Positions 7,196 through 13,472 of a DNA stretch of 13,534 bases are shown here, one piece after another. Location of the stretch: contig PAAB01000011.1 in assembly GCA_002591705.1 (NCBI GenBank), positions 14,793-28,326 on the forward strand, written 5' to 3'. The first letter of the stretch is position 1. The number at the start of each line of letters is the position of its first letter. This DNA is from Phycisphaerae bacterium (GTDB lineage: Bacteria; Planctomycetota; Phycisphaerae; Phycisphaerales; SM1A02). Made by a program: the position numbers and the translations under genes. The notes below the pieces were generated by a model. The model made no database searches. It was not told the origin of the DNA and saw only the letters and a program-made list of their open reading frames with translations.

Positions 7196-8320
7196 TCACT
7201 CCTCGATCAGTTCCACGTTCGCACGTGGGACGACGGCTTTCTCGCCGGAGGGGAACGTCACCTCCAGCACGCGGGCCTTTGAACCGGACCCGAGCACGTG
7301 CGGCTCGGCCGGCAATCCGGAGACCTCTCCGATCATCCCGAACCAGGGATCACGGATCACCCGCAGCATGCGGCCGATCTCCAACTGCCCTTCCTCGAAC
7401 TTGCCTTCGGCCGCCGCGGCGGGCGGGGCATCGAGGGGGACGATGATCTCGGGACGCATCACGCCGGCCCGGATCTGGGTGGCTCCGTTGACGGACGCCT
7501 CCCGGCCTTCGAATTCCTTGAGCATCGCGTAGGTCCGCTCGGCCATGGAGATCTCGCCGAAGCCTTCGGTGACGATCACGGTGATGCCGAGATTCTCGCG
7601 GCCGGTGATGGCGACCCCGAGGTCGTAGCCGAGCAGTTCCTTGAGGTCCTGGTCGTCGATGCCGCCGGAGATGATGGCCGCCGCCTTGACCTCCAACGCC
7701 CGCCGGATCGCGTCGACGGTCATGCGGGCACCGCCGATGATGATGCAGCCCTCCATGTCGTCGGTGATCTGATCCTTGGTGAGTTCCTGGTCGTGGCTCG
7801 TGCAGGCCAGCCTGATGCAGCCCTGCGTTTCGCCACCGACGCCGAAGATCCCCTGCACGTAGGCCACGTCCGCCTCGACTTCGCAGCCCTCGTGCTCCCG
7901 CACGTCGACCACGGTGCCGCTCATGTAGGCACGGACCTGCACCGGAAGCGGTGCGCCGCGGATGATCACCTGCCCGGTGACCGGGGAGACCGTCTCGATG
8001 GTGCCCTCGTACCGGGAGTTGACCGTGTTCTTGAACATCCCGAACAGCCCCTTGGTCTGGGCGAGCGGCTCGTTCAGTGCGATCGCATCGCCTTCGGACT
8101 TGAGCATGCAGCCCACCACGTCGGCCGGAGGCAGCGACATGCTGTTGGCGAGATTCACGGGATGGACGTCGCCGGGCAGATTCGTCTCGGCGACGATGTC
8201 GTCGGCCGCGACCGTGTCGCCGACCTTGACCTGCACGTCACCGGCAATGGGCAGCCGCCGCATGATGCGGTGCTTCTTGTGCCGGGTCACAAGCAATCCT
8301 GGGGTATAGGCCTTGGCCAC
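7196..8320 (-). CDS. Gene D: soluble protein with sandwich-hybrid-like N-terminus and KOW-like C-terminus
   Basis: A 374-residue protein without signal peptide or membrane helix, so cytosolic. It starts at GTG 8320, supported by AGGAG about 8 nt upstream. Residues 22-58 (LPIAGDVQVKVGDTVAADDI) and 104-158 (GTIETVSPVTGQV, YMSGTVVDVREHEGCEVEAD) have the G-x-V-x-V-x-x-G-D-x-V pattern of barrel-sandwich-hybrid domains such as RnfC or lipoyl-like folds. No Lys sits in a biotinyl/lipoyl (MKM-like) turn, so the fold is probably not used as a carrier. The centre is alpha/beta with CIIIGGARMTVDAI (192-205), AAAIISGGIDDQDL (213-226), VIVTEGFGEISMAERT (248-263) and NGATQIRAGVMRPEIIVP (278-295). Residues 315-373 look like a KOW/SH3 barrel ending VVPRANVELIEE. 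It lies between C and E, and presumably links the soluble and membrane parts. Function unknown. Confidence 0.85.
   Translation of the reverse strand: MAKAYTPGLLVTRHKKHRIMRRLPIAGDVQVKVGDTVAADDIVAETNLPGDVHPVNLANSMSLPPADVVGCMLKSEGDAIALNEPLAQTKGLFGMFKNTVNSRYEGTIETVSPVTGQVIIRGAPLPVQVRAYMSGTVVDVREHEGCEVEADVAYVQGIFGVGGETQGCIRLACTSHDQELTKDQITDDMEGCIIIGGARMTVDAIRRALEVKAAAIISGGIDDQDLKELLGYDLGVAITGRENLGITVIVTEGFGEISMAERTYAMLKEFEGREASVNGATQIRAGVMRPEIIVPLDAPPAAAAEGKFEEGQLEIGRMLRVIRDPWFGMIGEVSGLPAEPHVLGSGSKARVLEVTFPSGEKAVVPRANVELIEE
7199..7204 (-). promoter_or_regulatory. Ribosome binding site deciding the start of gene E
   Basis: GAGGAG on the minus strand is 8 nt upstream of ATG 7190 and directly adjacent to the competing GTG 7199. 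The spacing favours the ATG, which also starts directly on the M-K-R of the signal peptide. The site lies inside the end of gene D, suggesting coupled translation. Confidence 0.6.
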
Positions 8321-8341
8321 GTTGCTGCTCCTGCTGGACGG

Positions 8342-10168
8342 TCAGACCGCCATCGGTTCCTTGTCTTCTGCGTAGACATCCAGAGCGTCCAGCCATCCCT
8401 GCACCGTGGACTGGCACGCGGCTCGCTCCTCGGGCAGTTCCAGTGGCCGACCTCGTCCGTCGAGGATCAAGCCGACCGTACCACCACGAACGGATCTCTG
8501 CACCTTCTTGCCCGGCCCCTCGCCGAGGTCGATGCCCCGCGAAGGCGAGAGGGTGATGGTTCCGCTTTCGCCTTCCGCCAGGGGAAGCAGTTCCATCTGA
8601 CCGCCGGCGATTTCACCGGAAGCGGTGCGATCACCGGTCAGTTCGTACTTGAAGCAGGTCTTGCCGGGCTTGGGCTGGCCGGCGGCACAGACGCAGGTCC
8701 CGAGGTAGACCAGACAGTCGCGATCGAACACCTGCTCCGCCGCCTTCGGATGCACCGACGACAGCACCCCGAGATGGGGCATCATGAAGATGGAGTCCTT
8801 CGCCAGCATGGTCACGCCCTCGGGCTCGAAGGCGTCGATGAGCATCATCGCGGTCTGGTGCATGCGGGGTGCGTGCGACAGCACGCCTCCGGAGGCGACC
8901 AGCAGATCGAGGGCCATGTTGTCCACGATCGTCTTGCCGCTGGTCTGCTGGCTGAAGGTGTCGCCGACCGTGCGCTGCTGCTGCACGCCCTTGAGGGTGG
9001 TCGCGAACTCCTTGTGCTGCTTGTAGGCGAGCCGGAGCGCTTCGCGGGCCACGGCCTGCTCGAACATGAGCGCCTCCCGCGTCTGCGGAATGGTCGTGGG
9101 CCGGATCATCTTGTTCTTGACGTGGTTCCGCAGTTCCCGCTCGTTCATGTCGAAGGGAACCCAGCGGAGCACGTTGGGCATGGTCGCTTCGGCGCACACG
9201 TTCGAGATGGAGTAGGACATCCCGAGGTTGGCCGACACCGTGCGGTTGAAGGTCTCGTCGAAGACGCTGAAGACGTCCGTGGTCGCTCCGCCGATGTCGA
9301 CACCGACCACGTTGATCTCCTGCAGACGGGCCACGGTCTGGAGGATGTCCCCCACCGCACCGGGGGTGGGCATGATCGGAGCGCCGGTCCAGCCCATCAG
9401 CTTGTCGTAGCCGGGAGCCTGCGCCATGACGTGCTCGAGGAAGATGTCGTGGATCTTGTCGCGGGCCGGGCCCAGGTTCTCCCGCTCGAGGACGGGACGC
9501 AGATTGTCCACGATCTGCAGGTCGAAACCGCCTTCACTGAAGACCCCGGAGACGGCGTCGCGGGCGTCCTTGTTGCCGGCGTAGATGATCGGCATGGAGT
9601 AGTCGCTGCCGAAGCGGGGCTGTGGCTTGGCGGGTGCGACCAGCTCGGAGATCTGGACGACCTTGTCGGCGGTGCCGCCGTCGGTTCCGCCGGAGATGAG
9701 GATCATGTCCGGACGAAGGTCGCGGATCCGCTGGATCTGATCGTGCGGACGACGGCCGTCGTTGGCGGCGATGACATCCATCACGATCGAGCCGGCCCCC
9801 AGGGCCGCCCGCTTGGCGCTGGCCGCGGTCATCTCGGCGATCACGCCGGCGACCATCATCTGCAGGCCGCCACCGGCGCTGGAGGTCGAGATGTAGATGT
9901 CGCAGCCTTCGGTGTCGGTCGCGGGACTGATGATGCGCCCGTCGTCGCCCACCAGACGGCGGCCGGCGAGTTCGGCGATCTCGGTCACCGAGTTGACGAC
10001 ACCCATGGTGACGTCGGCGAAGGGCTTCTCGACCGTGGTCGGGGCCTCTCCACGATGGGTCTGGCGATACTGCCCATCCACGTACTGGATGAGAATCGCC
10101 TTGGTGGTCGTGCTCCCGCAGTCCGTCGCGAGGATGACCTTGATCTTGTCAGGGTCGAGGTTCGTCAT
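8342..10168 (-). CDS. Gene C: MutL/GlmL-family ASKHA protein (not mismatch-repair MutL)
   Basis: A 608-residue protein of the family named after MutL/GlmL, the component encoded beside coenzyme B12-dependent glutamate mutase and thought to act as its reactivator or chaperone. The ASKHA (actin/Hsp70) fold shows in two phosphate loops, DCGSTTTK (16-23) and DIGGATTDV (291-299), plus ILISGGTDGGT (156-166) and, near the C-terminus, VASGGVLSHAP, a likely adenosine-site motif; nucleotide binding and hydrolysis are likely. A Cys-containing stretch, CVCAAGQPKPGKTC, follows near the end. Start chosen at ATG 10168 (MTNLDPDKIKVILATDCGS); the frame is open further upstream, but that DNA codes gene B. It overlaps B by 20 nt and ends 21 nt before D. 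No mutase subunit gene is in the window, so a role as engine or switch of the A-H membrane complex is at least as plausible. Family call is firm, role unknown. Confidence 0.88.
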   Translation of the reverse strand: MTNLDPDKIKVILATDCGSTTTKAILIQYVDGQYRQTHRGEAPTTVEKPFADVTMGVVNSVTEIAELAGRRLVGDDGRIISPATDTEGCDIYISTSSAGGGLQMMVAGVIAEMTAASAKRAALGAGSIVMDVIAANDGRRPHDQIQRIRDLRPDMILISGGTDGGTADKVVQISELVAPAKPQPRFGSDYSMPIIYAGNKDARDAVSGVFSEGGFDLQIVDNLRPVLERENLGPARDKIHDIFLEHVMAQAPGYDKLMGWTGAPIMPTPGAVGDILQTVARLQEINVVGVDIGGATTDVFSVFDETFNRTVSANLGMSYSISNVCAEATMPNVLRWVPFDMNERELRNHVKNKMIRPTTIPQTREALMFEQAVAREALRLAYKQHKEFATTLKGVQQQRTVGDTFSQQTSGKTIVDNMALDLLVASGGVLSHAPRMHQTAMMLIDAFEPEGVTMLAKDSIFMMPHLGVLSSVHPKAAEQVFDRDCLVYLGTCVCAAGQPKPGKTCFKYELTGDRTASGEIAGGQMELLPLAEGESGTITLSPSRGIDLGEGPGKKVQRSVRGGTVGLILDGRGRPLELPEERAACQSTVQGWLDALDVYAEDKEPMAV

Positions 10169-10538
10169 CGGGGGTGTGATCCTGGGGTTCTGAAGTGGAA
10201 TCGGGGTCCTCGGCGTCAGGACCGACCCGGTCCCAGTACTCCAAGCGTTGGCAAAGGTACTCGACCGACCCCCGCTGCTCAAGGAAGGTGGCGAACTCCT
10301 CGATGGTGGGGCCGTCGAGGATGACGGAGACGATGGGCCGGAAGAAGTGCATGGCCTGGGCGGCCACGAAGTTCAGCGGTCGCCCCATTTCGAGAGCCAT
10401 CAGGGCCGGAAGGGTCATTCCGCGGCGAACCACGGCCTTGCAGACGGTGTCGCAGATCTCCCCCTGCCGCTCGGTGGGCTCGGCCGCACCGGGCTTGTCC
10501 ACCGCGAAGGCGTTCCGGATGCGATCCCGCCAACTCAT
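10149..10538 (-). CDS. Gene B: small protein of unknown function
   Basis: A 129-residue protein starting at ATG 10538 (MSWRDRIRNAF), with a strong GGAGG 7 nt upstream at 10550-10546; the open frame continues further upstream but there overlaps gene A. Residues 35-75 hold a mixed hydrophobic segment, RRGMTLPALMALEMGRPLNF followed by VAAQAMHFFRPIV, which could be an amphipathic or membrane-surface helix rather than a true transmembrane span. EEFATFLEQRGSVEYLCQRLE (80-100) looks like a helical segment. The last 25 residues are acidic and probably disordered (many Asp, Glu, Pro). Three cysteines (29, 33, 96) form no clear metal motif. It overlaps A by ATGA and C by 20 nt, so it is probably made at a fixed ratio to C. 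Similar short proteins beside MutL-type genes seem familiar, but I know no function. Confidence 0.8.
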   Translation of the reverse strand: MSWRDRIRNAFAVDKPGAAEPTERQGEICDTVCKAVVRRGMTLPALMALEMGRPLNFVAAQAMHFFRPIVSVILDGPTIEEFATFLEQRGSVEYLCQRLEYWDRVGPDAEDPDSTSEPQDHTPDDEPRP

Positions 10539-10978
10539 TCGCCGTCCTCCCCGGCCCGGTCCATGGCGGCCTTGATCCGGGGCACGATCTCCGCACCCCG
10601 ATCCGCGAAGAGGACGCTGATGCCCCTGGAATCGAACATCCCGCCCCGCTCCCGGGTCGAGAGGTAGCCACCGGACTCGTTGTGGGGGAACCGACGAAGA
10701 TCGGCCCACCGCAGGCTGCGGGTTCCGATCGGATACCGGACCGCGATTCCCACGGCGTCCATCCGGTAGTAGCTGGGCAGGAAGAAGCGGTTCAGCATGA
10801 GGACTAGGAAAAGGATCGCGGCGCCTCCGGCCAGGACGCCACCGGTGGGATCACCGACGGCCACCGAGACCAGCAGACCGCAGGCCAGAATGATCAGACA
10901 CGTTCCGACCGCTCGCCCCGGCCGCTCCCGAAGCGGGTGAACCGACCACTCCAGAATGTCCTCGTGCGGGGTCGTCAT
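10535..10978 (-). CDS. Gene A: small membrane protein with PH-like domain
   Basis: A 147-residue protein with two adjacent helices, about 22-41 and 46-66, preceded and followed by cytosolic segments. The rest (about 70-125: YYRMDAVGIAVRYPIGTRSL, WADLRRFP, ISVLFADRG) has the strand pattern of bacterial PH (bPH/YdbT-like) domains that follow paired helices. The exact domain assignment is inferred from pattern only. It is the first gene of the A-H cluster, starting 48 nt after the birA stop. No Shine-Dalgarno sequence is visible before the ATG. Its stop overlaps the start of B (ATGA). A likely role is membrane anchoring or assembly of the following gene products. Confidence 0.75.
   Translation of the reverse strand: MTTPHEDILEWSVHPLRERPGRAVGTCLIILACGLLVSVAVGDPTGGVLAGGAAILFLVLMLNRFFLPSYYRMDAVGIAVRYPIGTRSLRWADLRRFPHNESGGYLSTRERGGMFDSRGISVLFADRGAEIVPRIKAAMDRAGEDGE
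10546..10550 (-). promoter_or_regulatory. Ribosome binding site deciding the start of gene B
   Basis: GGAGG on the minus strand, 7 nt before ATG 10538, within the last codons of gene A. It picks this ATG over the longer open frame and suggests B is translated strongly. Confidence 0.6.
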
Positions 10979-10988
10979 GCAACCGGCC

Positions 10989-10994
10989 AGTGTA
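10989..10994 (-). promoter_or_regulatory. Possible -10 element upstream of gene A
   Basis: TACACT on the minus strand (4 of 6 to TATAAT) lies in the 48-bp gap between birA and A, with no convincing -35 at 17 nt. If used, transcription would start about 4 nt before the ATG, giving a nearly leaderless message, which fits the missing ribosome binding site. The same gap holds a short TTCCC-GAC-GGGAA hairpin (10999-11011) without a T-run. A and birA may equally be cotranscribed. Confidence 0.22.
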
Positions 10995-11026
10995 GTGGTT
11001 CCCGACGGGAAGCCGTCGATCGCGAC

Positions 11027-11584
11027 CTATTCACCGGTCCAGGCGTGGACCACGGCGGGGAGGACCAGTTCGAGCACCTCGAGGCGATCGCACTGGACCC
11101 CGGCCTCGGCCAGACTGATGGCCCGACCTTCGAGTTCCTCGTCCCATTCGACCGGGCCGACATTGATGCCGATGCCGATGACCGCGGCTCCGACCGACTG
11201 CTCGATGAGCACCCCGGCGAGCTTCCGACCGTCGACGAGCAGATCGTTCGGAGGCTTCACCTCGATGCGATCGGGCAGCAGGGTCCCCAGTGATTCGGCC
11301 AGGGCCCGGGCGAGCACCAACGACCGCTCCGGCTGGTTGGTGGCCGGCAGGCAGATGCTGAAGGCCAGCCCGGACTCGCCGGTATCGGCCCAGCGGTTCC
11401 CCCGCTGCCCGCGGCCGGCCCGTTGCCGATCGGTCGTCACGAGCGTTCCGATGCCCGAATCTCGGGCCAGATCCTGCGTGGTGTCGATCTCGGCCATGAC
11501 CCGCACCCGGTGCAGCGGCGGCAGCGTCGCGCAGAGCGCCTCCAGCCGGTCCGCCCAGCAGTGCAATGGAACGGTTTCAATCAC
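11027..11584 (-). CDS. birA: Biotin protein ligase, catalytic domain only
   Basis: Activates biotin as biotinyl-AMP and transfers it to the lysine of biotin carboxyl carrier proteins in the cytosol. About 185 residues: GRGQRGNRW (57-65) is the biotin/ATP loop, KPPNDLL (110-116; KWPN in most relatives) and GRKLAGVLIE (119-128) the substrate-site motifs, and IGIGINVG (136-143) a core strand. There is no N-terminal helix-turn-helix, so it is not a BirA-type repressor, and it stops soon after the core, apparently without the usual C-terminal SH3-like domain. GTG 11584 is preferred because GGAGG sits 6 nt upstream; ATG 11590 abuts that GGAGG and would add two residues. It overlaps the end of nadC, suggesting one transcript. 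Confidence 0.88.
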   Translation of the reverse strand: MIETVPLHCWADRLEALCATLPPLHRVRVMAEIDTTQDLARDSGIGTLVTTDRQRAGRGQRGNRWADTGESGLAFSICLPATNQPERSLVLARALAESLGTLLPDRIEVKPPNDLLVDGRKLAGVLIEQSVGAAVIGIGINVGPVEWDEELEGRAISLAEAGVQCDRLEVLELVLPAVVHAWTGE

Positions 11585-12518
11585 GGGCATCCTCCGGGGA
11601 AATGTCCAGACCGATGTCGAGCCAGGTCGCACCGTGGGTCATGGACCCGACCGCGATGCGTTCGACGCCGGTGGTGGCGATGGCGGCGATGGTCTCGAGC
11701 GTGACTCCGCCCGAGGCCTCCAACTGGATCCGGCTGCCGCCGGCATCCCGGCGGGACACCGCTTCCCGGAGCGTCTCGACGTCCATGTTGTCCAGCAGCA
11801 CGAGATCGACGAGTCCGGCATCCAATCCGAGGACCACGTCCAACTGGTCCAGTCGATCGACCTCGACGCAGGTGAACCGCAGCGAACGATCCCCCCGGGC
11901 CCGCCGGATCGCGTCCGCCAACTGGGCTCCGAGTTCGTCCGGTGGAACGGCCGCAAGATGGTTGTCCTTGTACATGACCGCGTCGTCGAGCCCGAGCCGG
12001 TGCAGGTAGGCGCCGCCGCAGGCCACGGCGTACTTCTCGAATCTTCGCAGCCCGGGTGTCGTCTTGCGGCTGTCGGTCACGAGCACGCCTCCGCCGGCGA
12101 TCGCCACGAAGCGGGCGGTGCGGGTCGCGACGCCGCAGAGCTGTGACAGGAAGTTCAGCAGCGTGCGCTCCAGCGTCAGCACGTCCCGCCATGCACCGTG
12201 CAGCCGTCCGATGGTCTGCCCCGGGGAGATCGGCTGGCCGTCGGCCACGCTGGCCTCGACCCGGACCCGCCCCGCCAGCGGCGGAAGCTGCGAGGCCCGG
12301 ACCAGCAGCCCCATGCCCCCCAGCACCCCTGCGTCCCGGGTGACGAAGTCCGCCACCACGTCACGTCCGTCGGGCACGATGGAGAGGGACGAGATGTCCC
12401 CGCGCGGCACGCCGTCCTCCTCGAGGGCGAGTTCGAGCAGACGGGTCAGTTCCGCGTCGGGCACGAGCACGAGTCCGCGGTCGGAAAGATCCAGTTTGTT
12501 CAGGTCGATGGTGTCCAT
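11577..12518 (-). CDS. nadC: Quinolinate phosphoribosyltransferase (decarboxylating)
   Basis: Makes nicotinate mononucleotide from quinolinate and PRPP, releasing CO2, in de novo NAD synthesis. The 313 residues carry the family signature: ERTLLNFLSQLCGVATRT (117-134), DSRKTTPGLRRFEKYAVACGG (149-169), HRLGLDDAVMYKDNHL (173-188, with Lys184 and His187), VEVD (218-221), LLDNMD (241-246), LEASGGV (266-272) and VGSMTHGATWLDIGLDI (290-306). The first 20 residues are a modest extension before the usual start. Its start is only 36 bp from the divergent transporter gene, and no ribosome binding site precedes the ATG. Its end overlaps birA. Confidence 0.96.
   Translation of the reverse strand: MDTIDLNKLDLSDRGLVLVPDAELTRLLELALEEDGVPRGDISSLSIVPDGRDVVADFVTRDAGVLGGMGLLVRASQLPPLAGRVRVEASVADGQPISPGQTIGRLHGAWRDVLTLERTLLNFLSQLCGVATRTARFVAIAGGGVLVTDSRKTTPGLRRFEKYAVACGGAYLHRLGLDDAVMYKDNHLAAVPPDELGAQLADAIRRARGDRSLRFTCVEVDRLDQLDVVLGLDAGLVDLVLLDNMDVETLREAVSRRDAGGSRIQLEASGGVTLETIAAIATTGVERIAVGSMTHGATWLDIGLDISPEDARD
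11591..11595 (-). promoter_or_regulatory. Ribosome binding site bearing on the birA start
   Basis: GGAGG on the minus strand directly abuts ATG 11590 but is 6 nt from GTG 11584. Normal spacing favours the GTG. Confidence 0.5.
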
Positions 12519-12546
12519 TGGCAGCGTCGGCCCGTCAGCCTATCCT
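12518..12546 (+). promoter_or_regulatory. Candidate promoter for the queuosine-precursor transporter, near-leaderless
   Basis: TTGGCA (12518-12523) and TATCCT (12541-12546) are exactly 17 nt apart on the plus strand in the 36-bp gap between divergent genes. Transcription would begin about 12553, two bases before the ATG at 12555. No Shine-Dalgarno sequence precedes that ATG, consistent with leaderless translation. The -35 begins on the first base of the nadC coding region. Confidence 0.45.
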
Positions 12547-12554
12547 CTTCCTCC

Positions 12555-13472
12555 ATGTCCGTCACCAAGCACGCCAAACTCCATCCGATCGAAGCCTCGC
12601 CGATCCATGCCCGCCGCGAGCGGGTCTTCCTGGTGATGTCGGGAGTCTTCCTGGGCACGCTGGTGATGCTGAACATCCTGGGCATCACGCGATTCATCGA
12701 GTTCGGCAGGATCGGTGGAGAGGACGGCGGTTCCGGCTGGGTCTTCGCGGTCGCCGTCGGCGTGCTGCCGTATCCGGTCACCTTCCTGTGCACGGACCTG
12801 ATCAGCGAACTCTTCGGACGGGCCCGGGCCAACGCCGTGGTCTGGGTCGGCCTGCTGCTGAATGCGTGGGTCCTGTTCATCCTGTGGCTGGCGGGCATTC
12901 TCCCCGGCATGGATGCCCCGCCGCCCGAAGAGCTTCCCGCACTCCTGGATGCGATGCGAACCGCCGGCGAATCGGGCGGTCTGACCATCGGCGAACGGAC
13001 CTTCGACGCTTCGACCGTCGCATACATGACCAGCCAGAGCGAACGTCCGACCACCTTCTTCGAGGTGCGGGCCCTGGCCTTCGGCGCGACCCTGGCGTCG
13101 ATGATCGCCTACCTCGTGGCCCAGTTCACCGACGTGTGGATGTTCCACTTCTGGAAGAAGCTCACGCGGGGTCGGCACCTCTGGCTTCGCAACAACGGAT
13201 CCACCCTCGTCAGTCAGCTGATCGACACCGTCGCCGTGATCCTGATCACCGCCTGGCTCGGCGTCTTCGACGGAGCCGGCGAATACCAGTCCAGCCCGGT
13301 GAACTTCCTCCTGCAGTTGATCGTGACCGGCTACGTGTTCAAGTTCGTCAGCGCGCTGCTGGACACCGCCCCGCTCTACTGGCTGGTCCCCCGGCTCGCC
13401 CGGTGGCTGGACATCGATCCCATGGCCGAGCACCGCCATCTCGAGGACCCGGGACCGAGATCTGCACAGTGA
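12555..13472 (+). CDS. yhhQ: Queuosine-precursor (preQ0/preQ1-type) transporter, YhhQ/VUT_1 family
   Basis: Inner-membrane importer of 7-deazaguanine precursors for tRNA queuosine modification, by family assignment. The 305 residues contain the diagnostic segments YPVTFLCTDLISELFG (73-88), LRNNGSTLVSQLIDT (211-225) and LLDTAPLYW (268-276). Helices lie at about 25-45, 62-82, 94-116, 172-192, 218-238 and 250-272. Between helices 3 and 4, residues 118-165 form a hydrophilic loop with acidic Pro/Glu-rich sequence, making the protein longer than the roughly 220-residue Escherichia coli YhhQ. ATG 12555 is chosen as the first in-frame Met after the divergent gap; the frame is open further upstream but antisense to nadC. 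The stop overlaps the next gene (GTGA), so the two are probably cotranscribed. No preQ1 riboswitch could fit in the short leader. Confidence 0.9.
   Translation: MSVTKHAKLHPIEASPIHARRERVFLVMSGVFLGTLVMLNILGITRFIEFGRIGGEDGGSGWVFAVAVGVLPYPVTFLCTDLISELFGRARANAVVWVGLLLNAWVLFILWLAGILPGMDAPPPEELPALLDAMRTAGESGGLTIGERTFDASTVAYMTSQSERPTTFFEVRALAFGATLASMIAYLVAQFTDVWMFHFWKKLTRGRHLWLRNNGSTLVSQLIDTVAVILITAWLGVFDGAGEYQSSPVNFLLQLIVTGYVFKFVSALLDTAPLYWLVPRLARWLDIDPMAEHRHLEDPGPRSAQ

Noticed and set aside
7265..8320. Biotinylated or lipoylated carrier protein paired with the nearby birA
   Set aside because: The sandwich-like repeats in gene D lack an exposed Met-Lys-Met type lysine, so it is unlikely to be a ligase substrate.
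8342..10168. DNA mismatch repair MutL
   Set aside because: It lacks GHKL ATPase motifs; the phosphate loops DCGSTTTK and DIGGATTDV are of the ASKHA type, so only the family name is shared.
10169..10282. N-terminal extension of gene C giving 646 residues
   Set aside because: The added 38 residues overlap gene B, and the family normally begins shortly before the first phosphate loop.
7298..10324. A 1008-codon open frame on the plus strand, antisense to genes B-D
   Set aside because: It is rich in His, Asp, Gly and Arg with no family motifs, and it mirrors the codon bias of GC-rich genes on the opposite strand. The minus-strand frames carry clear motifs and ribosome binding sites.
10999..11011. 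TTCCC-GAC-GGGAA hairpin as a terminator after birA
   Set aside because: The stem is only 5 bp with a 3-nt loop and no T-run; too weak to call.
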